Positions 9,146 through 20,222 of a stretch of 64,000 nucleotides of DNA are shown in pieces. A program made the position numbers and the translations under genes. Origin of the DNA: Bidens hawaiensis (Eukaryota > Streptophyta > Magnoliopsida > Asterales > Asteraceae); assembly GCA_021521415.1 (NCBI GenBank), contig JAIQDT010003569.1, positions 124,001 to 188,000 of the forward strand, in the 5' to 3' direction. The notes beneath the pieces were generated by a model, which was given only the letters and a program-made list of their open reading frames with translations, was not told the origin of the DNA and did no database searches. Position 1 is the stretch's first letter. Each line of letters starts with the position of its first letter.

Positions 9146-10116
9146 TGAAGAAACACTAACCGGACCCCGGGCAGGTTACTGGTAACCTGGGGGTTAGATA
9201 GATGTTTCCCACGAGGGGTTAGACCCTTGGAAGATGGTTCTTCTGATAACCTGCAAAACAGACACCGTGAGCTCGTCACTGAGAAGGGGGGGGTCCCTCC
9301 TTGTGACCACCCTCCGGCGTGAGAATCAGACTAGATTGCTCTTTAAATATAAAAGTATATTAAGAGATTGCTAGAGCAGATATCAGGTATATTATGATAA
9401 GATATGATATGATAAGATGAGATGGTCATACCATTTGTGGTATTTATAGCCGAAGGTAGGTTTCCAAAGAGGTATGGCCGGCTGCAACAGTGTTCCTGTT
9501 CTACCAACAGTAGCCTACGCACGTGCCCTGCTGGTAGTTGGTGGGTAGGTAGCGGCTGATAGTGACCAGGCCAACTGTATACTATTCCTGTTCCACCAAC
9601 TGACGGCTACGCACGTGGTATGGCAGTAGTTGGTGAGTAGGCAGCGGCTAATAGTGATACAGTACAGGAGCATGCTGCTCGCCATACTGTATCAGTGAGC
9701 TGTCGTATCTCTGATCAGATCTTTCGCCCATACCTCGTCAGGTACAGTAAAAGATCCTTCAGTATACGGACTGGCTTATTTGGGCGGGAGTATTCCCCCT
9801 CCCGCCTCTGTGCGGGATTGCTCCCGGCTTGGCTCATTCCTTCAGGTGACACTGATCGAGAGCTAAGTGCCTTGTGCGTGTAGCCATGCTGCGCGGGTGG
9901 CCTTCCCTAATGGCTTGTATCCGAGGCTGCGGGGACAGGCGGAGTCCTTCACCATTGGGAGGCATTTCCTGCGGGACCAGCTTGCGTACTGCGCGTAAGG
10001 ACGTCACGTCTCTGAGCATGGTTGGTCCTGCGGATCCAGTTGGTCTCTGCGCAGACGTCCCTGTTTAAGGTGAGTCTTGCGGGTCCAACTGGGCTCTGCT
10101 GGGACCTACCTCTTCA
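9146..10116 (-). repeat. 5' LTR of the pol-less gypsy element
   Basis: 971 bp, the same length as the left LTR and matching wherever I compared them. Its TATA box is at 9439-9451 (minus strand). Identical LTRs mean insertion too recent for point mutations to build up. Confidence 0.93.
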
Positions 10117-10248
10117 GAAGCCGATGTCCGGTACTTGAAAAACATAGCGAATGTAATGAAAGCTTCTGGTTGTGAAGTCCCAGAATGGATGTTATCATTG
10201 CCCAAACTTAAGTGGAGGAAACATAGGCCAAAAAGAGAGTTTAGGTGA
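10117..10248 (+). pseudogene. ROK1/DDX52-type helicase, displaced C-terminal exon end
   Basis: Directly after the retrotransposon, 43 codons and a TGA encode EADVRYLKNIANVMKASG followed by CEVPEWMLSL and a basic tail (KWRKHRPKR). This is the conserved C-terminus of plant RH57/ROK1 helicases and continues the frame interrupted at 695. Only about three or four codons of the family consensus are missing between the halves. With the element in place this piece can be translated only if about 9.4 kb is spliced out. Confidence 0.85.
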
Positions 10249-11228
10249 GGAGGTACCAGGTGAATGATTATTATGAAAGCCCAATTTTGTTTGTTGTGGG
10301 ACCCAGTTTGATTACTTTTAGTATTTTGGAGCTCAGCTGCAAGACTGTTGTAACTTAATTATATTTCGTTTGGTATCTATTGCGTTTGACGGTATATTGT
10401 CGGGCCGAAAACACTTCTCAGTTGGGGCTTATTTGTTTCAATGTATTTGATCATGTTGGATACAATTTTTAGACTATGATTCAATAGTTATAGTCTTTGC
10501 GTTACCTAAGCTTAGTCGGCTAAGAAGGCTAAGGTGCTTTTGGGTAGTAAGCTATAAAGAGTACATTTGAGTCCCACCTTTGGTGGGCTAAACTCGTAAA
10601 GTTTGTTTCAATCCTTGAAAGTTTATGAGGTGTTCCGAGTTCACGTCTTATGACTTCGACATGTAAACTCATAACACAACCCATGACCTGTTTTCCTCAT
10701 GAAATGAGGGGCTTGTTTTCTTTTGCAACATAACCTCAACTTGAGAAAAATAGTTACGTCGGTTTCAACTCATAGACATTGATCTAGTTACTTTAATGCG
10801 GAAGAAGTCGGTTTTGATAAACATGTTTAAAACATATTATTATATAATTATAAAACTTAAGACTAGGGTATAACTTAATTTCCACACCAGCTATAGGTGA
10901 TGATTTGTAAATCTCAACAACTATTTGGTAGCAAGTTCTTTCTTCTATGTCAAGTGATGCCATTGTCAAGCAATGTCTCATCTCCCGGTTGAAATAATAT
11001 TCCACAAATAAGTAATAATCATTTGTTAAAAATAAAATTATTCAACTCTTGAATCTTGTACTTTATAATTTTATTATCATATCAAATATATATTATCTTA
11101 ATCTTTTATGTATTTAAAATAAACACACTTGAGCATTTGTTTATGACATAAATTGACATCCAAACTACCATCCAATGAGTTCACTTTGTAGCAACCATAA
11201 ACAACCTGCTACATCTAATTATTTTAAA
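10249..11228. other. Intergenic: helicase 3' flank and IRX9 upstream region
   Basis: AT-rich sequence without a credible gene or repeat. The first few hundred bases should be the 3' UTR of the helicase gene. A CCAAT motif lies at 11172-11176. Confidence 0.6.
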
Positions 11229-11264
11229 ACCAAATTACTTTTATACCCTTGCCAACTCTATAAA
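11229..11264 (+). promoter_or_regulatory. IRX9 core promoter: MYB46-type site and TATA box
   Basis: TATAAA at 11259-11264 lies 99 bp before the ATG. Thirty bases upstream, ACCAAAT (11229-11235) fits the secondary-wall MYB-responsive consensus ACC(A/T)A(A/C)(T/C) bound by MYB46/MYB83, which control IRX9 in Arabidopsis. The match is short, so its function is inferred. Confidence 0.45.
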
Positions 11265-11282
11265 CATATAAATCCATCCTTC

Positions 11283-11283
<1 letters not shown>

Positions 11284-11325
<42 letters not shown>
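11284..11325 (+). repeat. (CAT)14 microsatellite in the IRX9 5' leader
   Basis: Fourteen uninterrupted CAT units between the TATA box and the start codon, in the probable 5' UTR. Confidence 0.9.
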
Positions 11326-11362
11326 ATCATCATCTTCATTCATCTTCCCTAAATTTATAGTC

Positions 11363-13920
11363 ATGGGATCATCAGAAAGACCAAAGAAGAAAGTTCATCT
11401 ATGGAAGAAAGCCACAGTCCATTTCTTGTTATGTTTCATCATCGGGTTCTTCACCGGCTTCGCCCCTACAAACAAACCTTCTTTTTCTACTAATCATGTT
11501 ATTGCAACCACGGGCTCACCAGAGATTTCCCCGCCATCAGAGGAAATCTCTACAAAGCCAGTGGAACACGAACATGGGAATTTTGATAGGAGCGTATTGG
11601 ATGAATCTTTAGCGATGAAAGTACAAGAAAGGTCTAGTCTTGTCCCAAAAGAAGAAAAAAGCGAAAAGAGTGACAAGGGCGGAGAGGTAAATTTGACCCC
11701 TCGAAGGCTTGTGATCATTGTCACCCCAACAAGCGATAAAGATGAGCTTCGAGGGGTGCTTTTGAGGAAAATGGCAAATACGTTGTCATTAGTTCCTCCA
11801 CCATTGTTGTGGGTCGTTGTGGAATCACAGTCTGAATCCATAGAAGTATCTGATATTTTACGGAAAACTAATGTTATGTATAGGCATTTGGTGTTTAAGG
11901 AGAATTTTACTGATGTTGAGGCTGAATTGGACCATCAACGAAATGTTGCGCTTAAGCACATCGAGTATCATAGGTTAAGTGGGATTGTACACTTTGCTTC
12001 GCTCTATAATGTTTATGATCTAAGCTTCTTCGACGAGATAAGAACCATCGAGTAAGTTTTGTCCCTCTTTTGGTATTACAAGTTTTCAACATGTAGACAT
12101 AAAAGTATTCAATACACGTACGTACACTTTAATATTTGCATATATAAATATATAATGCATAAGACTAAAAACTTGTCAAAAATACCTTTAATATAGAACA
12201 TACCAAATTGTTTTATTTGAAAATTTTATATTATTTTTTGAATATATTATATTTGCTAGCTTATGATTTTTTTTTTAAATATAAATATACTTGACCTCAC
12301 GTCCTCACTGGATACATATTATTAAACTTAATCGTGATGGGACTATTAACCTACCAGCATATAATGGAACTACTTAACCTACCTTACTTGCATATAGGTT
12401 CTAGGATTAAGAACTAACATATAAAATGTTTTTAGATCATGATAGGTCATTGAGCCGGATAGACTGTTTTTAGAAACCAGATAACGACACTGATAATATA
12501 AAAATTAAATTCACATCGTGCGTATATAATATTTAACTGCTTTATCTTTTGACGTGAATATGCAATATACATAGAATATGAAGCACGGAATAGAAAAAAC
12601 ATATATAGAGATTACACCGGTGTGACTCTTGTAATAATGTATAAAAGTTATATTGGATTTATGAAAGTTCATAGCAAAATTAAAATTTTAAATATTGAAC
12701 TTATCGATGATTGAATTTTGGATGTAGGGTGTTTGGGACATGGCCAATGGCATTTTTATCGGCAAATAGACAAAGGGTGAAAATTGAGGGGCCAGTTTGT
12801 GACTCCACAGAAGTTATAGGGTGGCACTTGAAAAGTTTGAACAACTCAGCAGATGATGTTACCCGATCACCTGTTCATATCTCCACTGTTGGATTCAACA
12901 GTTCGATTTTGTGGGACCCGGAAAGATGGGGTCGTCTTTCCGCTGCTCAAGACACCTCTCAGGTACACTACTAGTTTATGCACAAAAGAATTTGAACCTG
13001 ATATGAAAACCGAAACATTTAGAATGATTAATGAGACTGATATTAGTTTATAAAGCTGAGTATGAGAGTTGTTTTTGAGAGACTTGTGGGTACGAGACTG
13101 AATATTATATTAGTTTTTAATTTAGTTTGGGGAGCATCTCATTTATGTAATATATTGATTACCCAAGTTTACCCTGATTGAAATTGAATATATTATTAAT
13201 CTTAAAACTCATAATAAAGGCATGTTTGGGATTCCATTTAGATCTCCTTATCTCCTTATTAGCTTTTTGTAAAACGAGATAAGGAGTTAAGGTGTTTGGG
13301 TATAATGTTAAAAAGGAGTTTTTAGTGAATAAATAAGGAGATAAGGATAAGTTAGTAAGGTGTGATTTATGAAAAAAAGAGATAAGGAGGAGTGAAAAGG
13401 AGATAAGGAGATGGAATCCCAAACACCCCCTAAATAGTATGTTGAGTTTGCTATAAATTTAAAATTATAAAAATAATAGAATTGTTAGAAGTATGGTCGA
13501 ATATTTTGTATTACAAGTTGGACTTTTAAGTATACTAGATATCTGTGAACTGGATAGGTATTTTGTAACAGACACTCAACCGACAATCGATATGGAGTGT
13601 GGTTTTACAATTAGTTATAAGATTGAGATTACCAAAATCTGTCCGATCTCTAACCCATTGCGTTCCCTGTATCAAATATTACCAATTGGTCCTCGTTCTA
13701 TTTAATTACACATTTCTCCTCTATTTAATCAGATAAAACCAAAGTGCCCTTGTATTGAAGTGTACCTTATGGTTTAAAGTAAATACATTTGCAGAATTCT
13801 ATCAAATTTGTGAAAGAAGAAGTCCTTGAAGAGGAGACCAAATTGAAGGGGATCCCACAAGATGGTTGCTCCAAAATTATGCTATGGAACCTTCATATAC
13901 CAAGAATACTTACAGGTTAA
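11363..13920 (+). CDS. IRX9: GT43 glycosyltransferase, IRX9-type xylan backbone protein
   Basis: Three exons, 11363-12051, 12728-12962 and 13795-13920, give 349 residues, the length usual for IRX9. The start MGSSERPKKKVHLWKKA and the membrane anchor at about residues 18-36 (HFLLCFIIGFFTGFAP) are the signature type II N-terminus. The catalytic region shows TPRRLVIIVTPT, the VFGTWPMAFLSANR block at the exon 1/2 junction, FNSSILWDPERWGR and the C-terminal SIKFVKEEVLEEETKLKG. The Asp-Asp metal site of animal GT43 enzymes is replaced (HFASLYNVYDL), as is normal for IRX9. It acts in the Golgi with IRX10 and IRX14 in elongating the glucuronoxylan backbone of secondary walls. The frame is intact; intron 2 holds a MITE. 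Confidence 0.95.
13218..13430. mobile_element. Tourist-like (PIF/Harbinger) MITE in IRX9 intron 2
   Basis: 213 bp with terminal inverted repeats built on GTTTGGGATTCCAT and CTCCTTATCTCCTT. It is flanked by the 3-bp duplication TAA (13215-13217 and 13431-13433), typical of PIF/Harbinger. The left outer bases (aggcatg) have drifted from the right end (gggggtg). It has no coding capacity. Confidence 0.8.
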
Positions 13921-14144
13921 TCAGTAAAACAAAACAAATGTATTTATAATACATTTGTTATTTTGTTATTAGAATGTAGATTTTGGTTGTTTTAATAAAT
14001 ATATTCATTTTTGTTTTTTCGGTTTATACATTTTATATTTTTAAGCACAAAGTATTAATAATACTTGTACCAATTAACATGAATATGATTAAAGGTAAAT
14101 GAATATGATTAGTATCTTTGGATGTGTTCATGTATATAATATAT

Positions 14145-14885
14145 TTTTCGTTTTTAGTGGTGATCAGTTAAAATTTTGTTTATTAAATCCGGTTCAATAA
14201 ACGTGACAAATAATAATTAATCATATCAATTAATAATTATACGTAGCGGAATATATATAATTAATCAGCACCAAAAACTAAACCCGACAGGATCCGTTTA
14301 CAAACAATACAAGTACGAGTCAAAACATTAAATATAAACTAACAATATAATTAAGTTTACCTCGGTTAATAATTAACCGGTTGAGACACCGAAGGCTAAC
14401 GAATCGAGCTAGGTGACACAACGAGATCCAACGACCAATCAGTGGCGGTGCACGATGGCAACGACAGTGGTGGTGGTATCCGGACAATAGCGGCGGCGGC
14501 TTTGAGTGGCGACGGGCGACGACGGCTGGCGTCGGTGGCGCCGATGGTCGGGCAGCGGCGGTGGTGCAGGTTGGCCAGCGATGGGGTGGAGGAAGAAAGG
14601 AGATGGACTTGTTGATTAGCTTAGGGTTAAGGTTATGTCAATAACATCATGTTTTTATATAACCTTTAATTAGGTTTAACTAACTTAGTTAGTTATAAAC
14701 CCAATGGGCCAACAAGTCCACTTTTTGCTCCAAATCCCGCTCCATGTAATTTCATCTCGTTAAAGTATCTAACCCGGTTAACTAACTTAAGCGGGTCAAT
14801 GGCTCGTTACCTCACAGTGCAACTCTCACGGGTCATAACCCGGTTGGCCGTATTGACTTACCCGAACTGGTGCATAATTCCAACA
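14145..14885 (-). repeat. 3' LTR of the copia element
   Basis: 741 bp, about 21 bp shorter than its partner because of a deletion in the GC-rich part, and with many point differences, so the insertion is old. The outer end has lost the clean TGTTGGG terminus of the right LTR. A GC-rich block (about 14430-14590) lies just downstream, in element sense, of a TATATAAA TATA box near 14655. Confidence 0.88.
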
Positions 14886-14900
14886 GTCTCCCACTTGGAC
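14886..14900 (-). other. Polypurine tract of the copia element
   Basis: Minus strand gtccaagtgggagac directly before the LTR terminus TGTTGG, the usual copia polypurine tract. Confidence 0.8.
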
Positions 14901-15739
14901 GATTTCTGGTTAAGTTACTCAATACTGACAGCCAGCGGTGATCTAGCTACACATAGCTGCCCCCAACAGGTTATAACATTTTAAATTTATTAACCAAAAT
15001 AATCTTGGAATACACTATTGCAAGATAACGAATTTATGGTAATCGTTGTCATCTATCCTTTCTGTATAAGACATCAATTGAACAATGAGACATGGGTCAG
15101 GTTCAATCTCATATGGCGTTCAATCACTATAGTTCTCGATCAAGAGTCAAAGTGGTCCAATCAAACACACAGTAAGTTTGGGTGAGGCCTCACACTTACC
15201 AGTTTGAATCAACGACGGCGCCAAGATGTCTAACTGTTACATATCATGTAAGAGTATAGAATCCCATCTTGAATACATACAACTCCCACTGAACTTCAGA
15301 TTATTCCCAACCAATGCCTTTATAGCTGGCTGTTACGCGACAGTGGTTGACATTGATCAAAGAATAGCCTTTAGTAAACGAAAGTTCTAATGTGTACCTC
15401 AGGTCTAAGGATACTAAATGAGTATACCAGTATCAAAACATCTTATGACTAAGATCCATGAAGATGATTTGATGCGAGTTACATCCAACGTCATTCATAA
15501 TGAGGTCTGTGACTTTGGAAGTCAACTCCTTGAGTCCAAAGTCAGAATAGTCTTAATTCAGAGTCGTTCCCACGAGTCTGACCGACTACGGATAATTTAG
15601 AATACAATATTCATGGATTAAACGTATTAAAACGAACACAGTTATATCATTCAACATTTGCATTTAACCATTAAATCAAAAGAGAACTTAAAGTATAACT
15701 GTTTGAAATGTTCACACATCCAAATACTAAATCAAAATA
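14901..15739 (-). other. 3' untranslated part of the copia element
   Basis: About 840 bp between the RNase H remnant and the polypurine tract. I see no coding sequence. Confidence 0.6.
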
Positions 15740-16205
15740 AACTACTAGCTAATCTAAGACCGATAGCATATCTGTGATGATCATGCTTGTCCTGAGTCAT
15801 CGGTTTAGTGAACGGGTCAGCTAGGTTTTGATCTGTATCTACTTTGCTTATTATGATGTCTCCTCGTTCCAGTATATCCTGTATATAGTGGAACTTACTT
15901 AGAATGTGTTTGGCCCTGTGATGAGATCTGAGCTATTTGGCTTGAGCAATGGCTCCTGTGTTATCACAGATTACGTCGATCGGTTTCAGAAAACTTGGAA
16001 CCAGATCGAGGTGGGCTATGAATTTCTTCATCCAAGCAGATTGTGAGCGAGAAACATCTCGGTCATTCTGGAAGCTAGCATCAGTGTAACACCTTACAGT
16101 GAGTTTTTCTTCCACTCCTCCAAACACCAAGAACATGTCTTTTGTCCTTTTCAGGTACCTCAGAATGTTCTTCACAGCAGTCCAGTGGGCAATGCCAGGG
16201 TTCTG
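15740..16205 (-). pseudogene. Copia RNase H remnant
   Basis: Contains YLKRTKDMFLVFGG, CYTDASFQNDRD, CDNTGAIAQAK and, after a stop, HRAKHILSKFHYIQDI and DQNLADPFTKP. The middle of the domain between SRSQS and WMKKFIAH is deleted, removing catalytic residues. It is joined to reverse transcriptase through a further in-frame stop near 16206. Confidence 0.85.
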
Positions 16206-17012
16206 CTAAAAACGACTAGTCATGCTCAGTGCATACGAGATGTCAGGTCTAGTACATAACATAGCATACATGATAGAACCAATCACTGAAGCATATGTAA
16301 TTGCTTGCATGTGCTTAGTTTCAATATCCGTTGCCAGAGATTGTGATTTATTCAACACGGTTCCTTTAGCCATGGGGAGAGCTCCTTTCTTGGAGTTATC
16401 CATATAGAAACGTGCCATTACTTTGTCTATGTATGTACTTTGACTCAGCCCTAGAAGCCGCTTAGACCTATCTCGGTAGATCTTAATTCCTAGAATATAA
16501 GCAGCTTCACCAAGATCTTTCATTGCGAAACAAGATCCCAACCATTTCTTAACTTCCTTAAGCATAGGGATGTTGTTTCCAATGATCAGTATATCATCCA
16601 CATACAAGACGAGGAATGATATAGGGCTCCCACTAGCCTTTCTGTAAACACAAGGCTCATCTTCATTTTTGATAAAACCAAACTCTTTGATTTTCTCATC
16701 AAAATGAAGATTCCAGCTGTGAGATGCCTGTTTAAGTCCATAAATGGACTTATTCAGTTTGCACACCCTGTTAGGATATTTAGGATCGACAAAACCTTCA
16801 GGCTGAACCATATAGACATCTTCAGAAAGATGTCCATTAAGAAAAGCAGTTTTGACATCCATTTGCCATATCTCGTATTCATAGTACGTGGCTATGTCAA
16901 GTAATATCCTTATCGACTTAGTCATAGCAACAGGCGAAAAGGTTTCATCATAGTCAATACCCTGAGTTAGAATAAAACCTTTCGCGACTAGCCATGCTTT
17001 ATAAGTCTGCAC
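16206..17012 (-). pseudogene. Copia reverse transcriptase
   Basis: An open stretch of 268 codons with the copia RT blocks: GIDYDETFSPVA, WQMDVKTAFLNG, YGLKQASHSW and the catalytic FLVLYVDDILIIG. It ends in TRPDISYALSMTSRF. In-frame stops at both ends separate it from integrase (near 17013) and RNase H, so no full polyprotein can be made. Confidence 0.9.
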
Positions 17013-17899
17013 ATTTCAATGCATGTCGGTTTTCTTCTTGAAAATCCACTTGCTCCCTACTGCCCGAAACTCAGGGGGTAGCTCAACCAAGTTCCAGACT
17101 TGATTGTCACGCATAGATTGCATCTCGGCGTTCATGGCATATTCCCATTTCTCATATTCCGGATCTAAGATAGCAGATTTGTAATTAGTAGGTTCGTCGC
17201 TTGACTCGGCTACTAAGAGGACCTCGGGACCATCTAGATGCCATAGGTATTTAGAGTTTGGTACGCGAGTCCTATTACTTCTGCGAACGCTTGTGTTCAT
17301 GTCCGATGTATTAGCAACAACAACTTGTTGATCAGACGTTCCAACTTCATCAGCGGTAGTTTGTAGTTCTTGAATTTCTTGACGATCGACAATACTATCT
17401 CCAGTTCCTCGATCGAGAATTTCCTTCTCGAGAAAGTGGCCCTTCCTTTTGATAGAAATCACATTCATATCAGGATGGAAGAAATAATATTCACTTTGGT
17501 TATAGTATCCGACGAAAATAACTTTTACGCCGCGAGGATCGAGCTTCTCGTTAAAATCACTAGTAACATAAGCATCACATCCCCATACTCTAAGGAAAGA
17601 CAAATTGGGTTTTCGCCCATGCCATATCTCATATAGGGTTTTGCTTACCTTTTTAGTTCGAGCCAGATTGACAATGCGGACGGCGGTCAAGAGGGCAAAG
17701 CTCCAAAAGGAGTGAGACAAGTTGGTTCTACACATCATCTATCGGACCATGTTTAGCAAGGTTTGATTTCTCCTCTCGCTCACGCCATTGTGTTGGGGTG
17801 TGCCGGGTGGAGTGAGCTATGAAACAATTCCACGCTCTTTCAGATGATGTATGAATTCTGAGCTAAGATACTCTCCGCCTCGATCTGATCGAAGCATTT
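17013..17899 (-). pseudogene. Copia integrase, C-terminal part
   Basis: Resumes after the nested element with MLRSDRGGEYLSSEF (second catalytic Asp) and GVSERRNQTLL (catalytic Glu), then WGCDAYV and the linker to RT ending VGSKWIFKKK. Stops interrupt it after GIV-S, after NMVR and at TDMH. The frame is contiguous with 20223-20621 once the inserted element is removed. Confidence 0.85.
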
Positions 17900-19480
17900 T
17901 GTCACACCCTGGCTTAGGGCTTAGGTGTATGACCAATAGTTGGTACCTGTTTTGCAAATATATCAGAGTTACGTTCTTTTAGCGGAAGTCTTTTGAATAA
18001 AATATCTTTATATTGAAAACTCGGGATTTAATACCCTTTATATATTTCAAATACCTTTTCATTTGAAAGTATCATTCTTTATAATATTTGGAATTAAATA
18101 TCTGAGCCATCAGATCACCTCTAATGACTATATCCCCAATCTTCTATTCTGTCTTGCTTGTCTGTTCTAACCTTTACTGTTTCCCTGAAACGTGGGGAAA
18201 ATACGTCAGCTATGTGCTGGTGAATAACGCTGACTCAACAAAAAGGTTTTCATAATTCATCATACATAATCATATACAGATCATCTTCGTTATGATATAA
18301 CACCAATAGCGTTCAACGACTCAGTGGGTCTCAATCCCATCTCATCGGAACTAAAAATACCAATAACGACATAATCGGACTTGCCTCGCCCTAGAGACAG
18401 TCACTTGCCTCATGGTCAGTATGTTTGTAGTGGCCCACTACAAATCATATATGAATGGATCCAGACACATGTATTTAGCCTGAGTGTTTAGTACTACCTT
18501 GTATCAAAACGTTTTAGAGGATTTGAACCAACCCTCATGCAAGTACTTTCATAATTCTTTACATATGGATAACAGTCCATAGTTTATAAGAGTAAACATA
18601 GAGGATACGTACCAATCCTCATATAAATCTTTTCTGACTCTTTTATATATGGATAACCCTTCATAGTAAATCCTTAAAACAGTACATAGACGTATTCATG
18701 ACATAAAACATCTAAAAAGGTTGGACGTATTCACCTTTTGTTCTTGATCCGTGTATCTTTACTGATTTATGCATTCTTGCTATTTCGAACCTATAGTACG
18801 AGAATAACCTTTGTATAAATATCTAGATCAACGATCTAGGTTCAGACCTGCAATCTGTTTTGTATAGATTTAACCTTGACAATTCATTTGTTTCTATAAA
18901 ACATTTGGACCTTAAGTCCCCTTTGTCTATTCATTAATCATATACTATGTTTCTTCTTCAGGAAGAAACATCTATACTGGGTTTCTTCTTCAAGAAGAAA
19001 CATTAATTTTAACTATAACCTTTGCATACATTTCTTAATCATAAAGAAATATTATTTTATTCCTTACTTTTCTTAATCATAAAGAAACAATATTTTAACT
19101 AAAACCTTTACTTTTGAAAATCATATTGTACTTAACAGTGATCAAGGTTTGGGCTATACCCCCGACTATGGTCCAAGCCATTATAATAATAAAATAATAC
19201 TTGAGCAGAACCCCTACCTTACATGGGTATTCTGAGTTATACGCTTAAGATTGATTGAGCAGCACTTCTACTCTCTATCGCGTTCTATAGCTTGAACCGT
19301 CAGAAATTTGCTTCTAACTCACTTAACCAATCTACAGGGCGTTAGAACCCCAAATTCTTGCACGTTTCTTGAGAAATCAGGACCTTAGAACGCCACAATG
19401 GTCGAGCACGCTTCCCAAGGTTATGTGTGTGTAAAGAAAAGTGTTTGTGGGATGAATGGCCTTCAAACCCATAGCTCCCC

Positions 19481-19487
19481 TTTTATA
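19481..19487 (-). promoter_or_regulatory. TATA box of the nested LTR
   Basis: Minus strand GCCTATAAAAGGGGAGCTA. The identical core recurs in the related LTR at 38164-38170, in both cases directly downstream of the inverted-repeat array. Confidence 0.6.
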
Positions 19488-19503
19488 GGCATAATTTGGC
19501 CAC

Positions 19504-19707
19504 CATCGCGTAGTGCGATGGGGCTTTCCCCTCGGCCATCGCGTAGCGCAACGCCGCAATTCACCAAAATCTGCCACGTGTTGACACGTGGATCCGGTTA
19601 CTTAACCGGGTCATCGCGTAGCGCGATACCCCCTTCCTTCTGGATCATCGCGTAGCGCGACGCCTCTTTTTCTAAACTTCTGGGAAACACCATCGCGTAG
19701 CGCGATG
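19504..19707. repeat. Array of the 17-bp inverted repeat CATCGCG-TAG-CGCGATG, five copies
   Basis: Copies at about 19504, 19537, 19612, 19645 and 19691, each with 7-bp arms around a constant TAG spacer and 0-3 mismatches. Spacing is irregular, so this is not a tandem satellite. A CCACGTG/CACGTGG G-box pair lies among them (about 19574-19591). The array starts 17 bp upstream of the TATA box in LTR orientation. Confidence 0.85.
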
Positions 19708-20222
19708 ATCATCTTGATTTCAACCCCTGGACTTTGTTAACTCATCACTTCTTGGTCCATCTTCCATAGTTCAAAAATACTAAAGCGGCCCTTATGCGGC
19801 TCGCGGTGATGCGAGCGTGCGAAGTGCCAAGTACGCCATCAAAACGCCACATTACGCCTATTGCCCGAGTCCGAGTCCGTGCGCATGCGCGTCGGGTGCT
19901 TCGCACCCTCCGCTAGGACTTGGAGAGTGGTTATCCACATAAGAATATTACTATGGAAACTCTCTTCCTTATAAAAAGCTTCCATTTTCTTTCTTGTTTC
20001 CATGTGGGATGAACTTCTTTTCCTTATTTACACCCATGTGGAATACTTCCACTTTCTTCCAACTTTCCATGTGGGATGGATCTTCCTTAACATAAGATGT
20101 CTTATTTTTCCTTGTTTTATTTCTTTCCCATTACTTTTCTTAAAAATATTTTTGGTCCCTTAACTTTCAAAATTTACATCTTTGGTCCAAAATAAATATG
20201 GAATTTTTTTCGAAATATTACA

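Larger units (their letters stand above)
712..10116 (-). mobile_element. Ty3/gypsy (Tat-like) LTR retrotransposon lacking pol, with antisense gene
   Basis: The 9405-bp element has two LTRs of 971 bp (712-1682 and 9146-10116) that begin TGAAGA and end TCTTCA. The primer binding site next to the right LTR and the minus-strand gag show that it reads right to left. The order along the element is 5' LTR, PBS, gag (9079-7625), 151-bp tandem repeats, an antisense spliced gene (3015-6016), 97-bp tandem repeats, a polypurine tract, then the 3' LTR. No protease, reverse transcriptase, RNase H or integrase reading frame exists between gag and the 3' LTR, so it is non-autonomous. The flanking pentamers (cggtc and gaagc) do not match, so the usual 5-bp target duplication is missing. 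It sits inside an exon of the helicase gene. Confidence 0.93.
17900..20222 (-). mobile_element. Solo-LTR-like element (2323 bp) nested in copia integrase
   Basis: Starts TGTCACACC, ends ATTACA and is flanked by the exact 5-bp duplication CATTT (17895-17899, 20223-20227). There is no gag/pol frame, so it is a solo LTR or a TRIM-like unit. On the minus strand a TATA box (TATAAAAGGGG, 19481-19487 core) is preceded by a promoter region with G-boxes and an inverted-repeat array. A relative 1811 bp long lies at 36716-38526 and shares many blocks, including the TATA region. Confidence 0.85.

Noticed and set aside
707..10121. A 5-bp target duplication of the first gypsy element
   Set aside because: cggtc on the left and gaagc on the right do not match in any shift consistent with the TG/CA ends.
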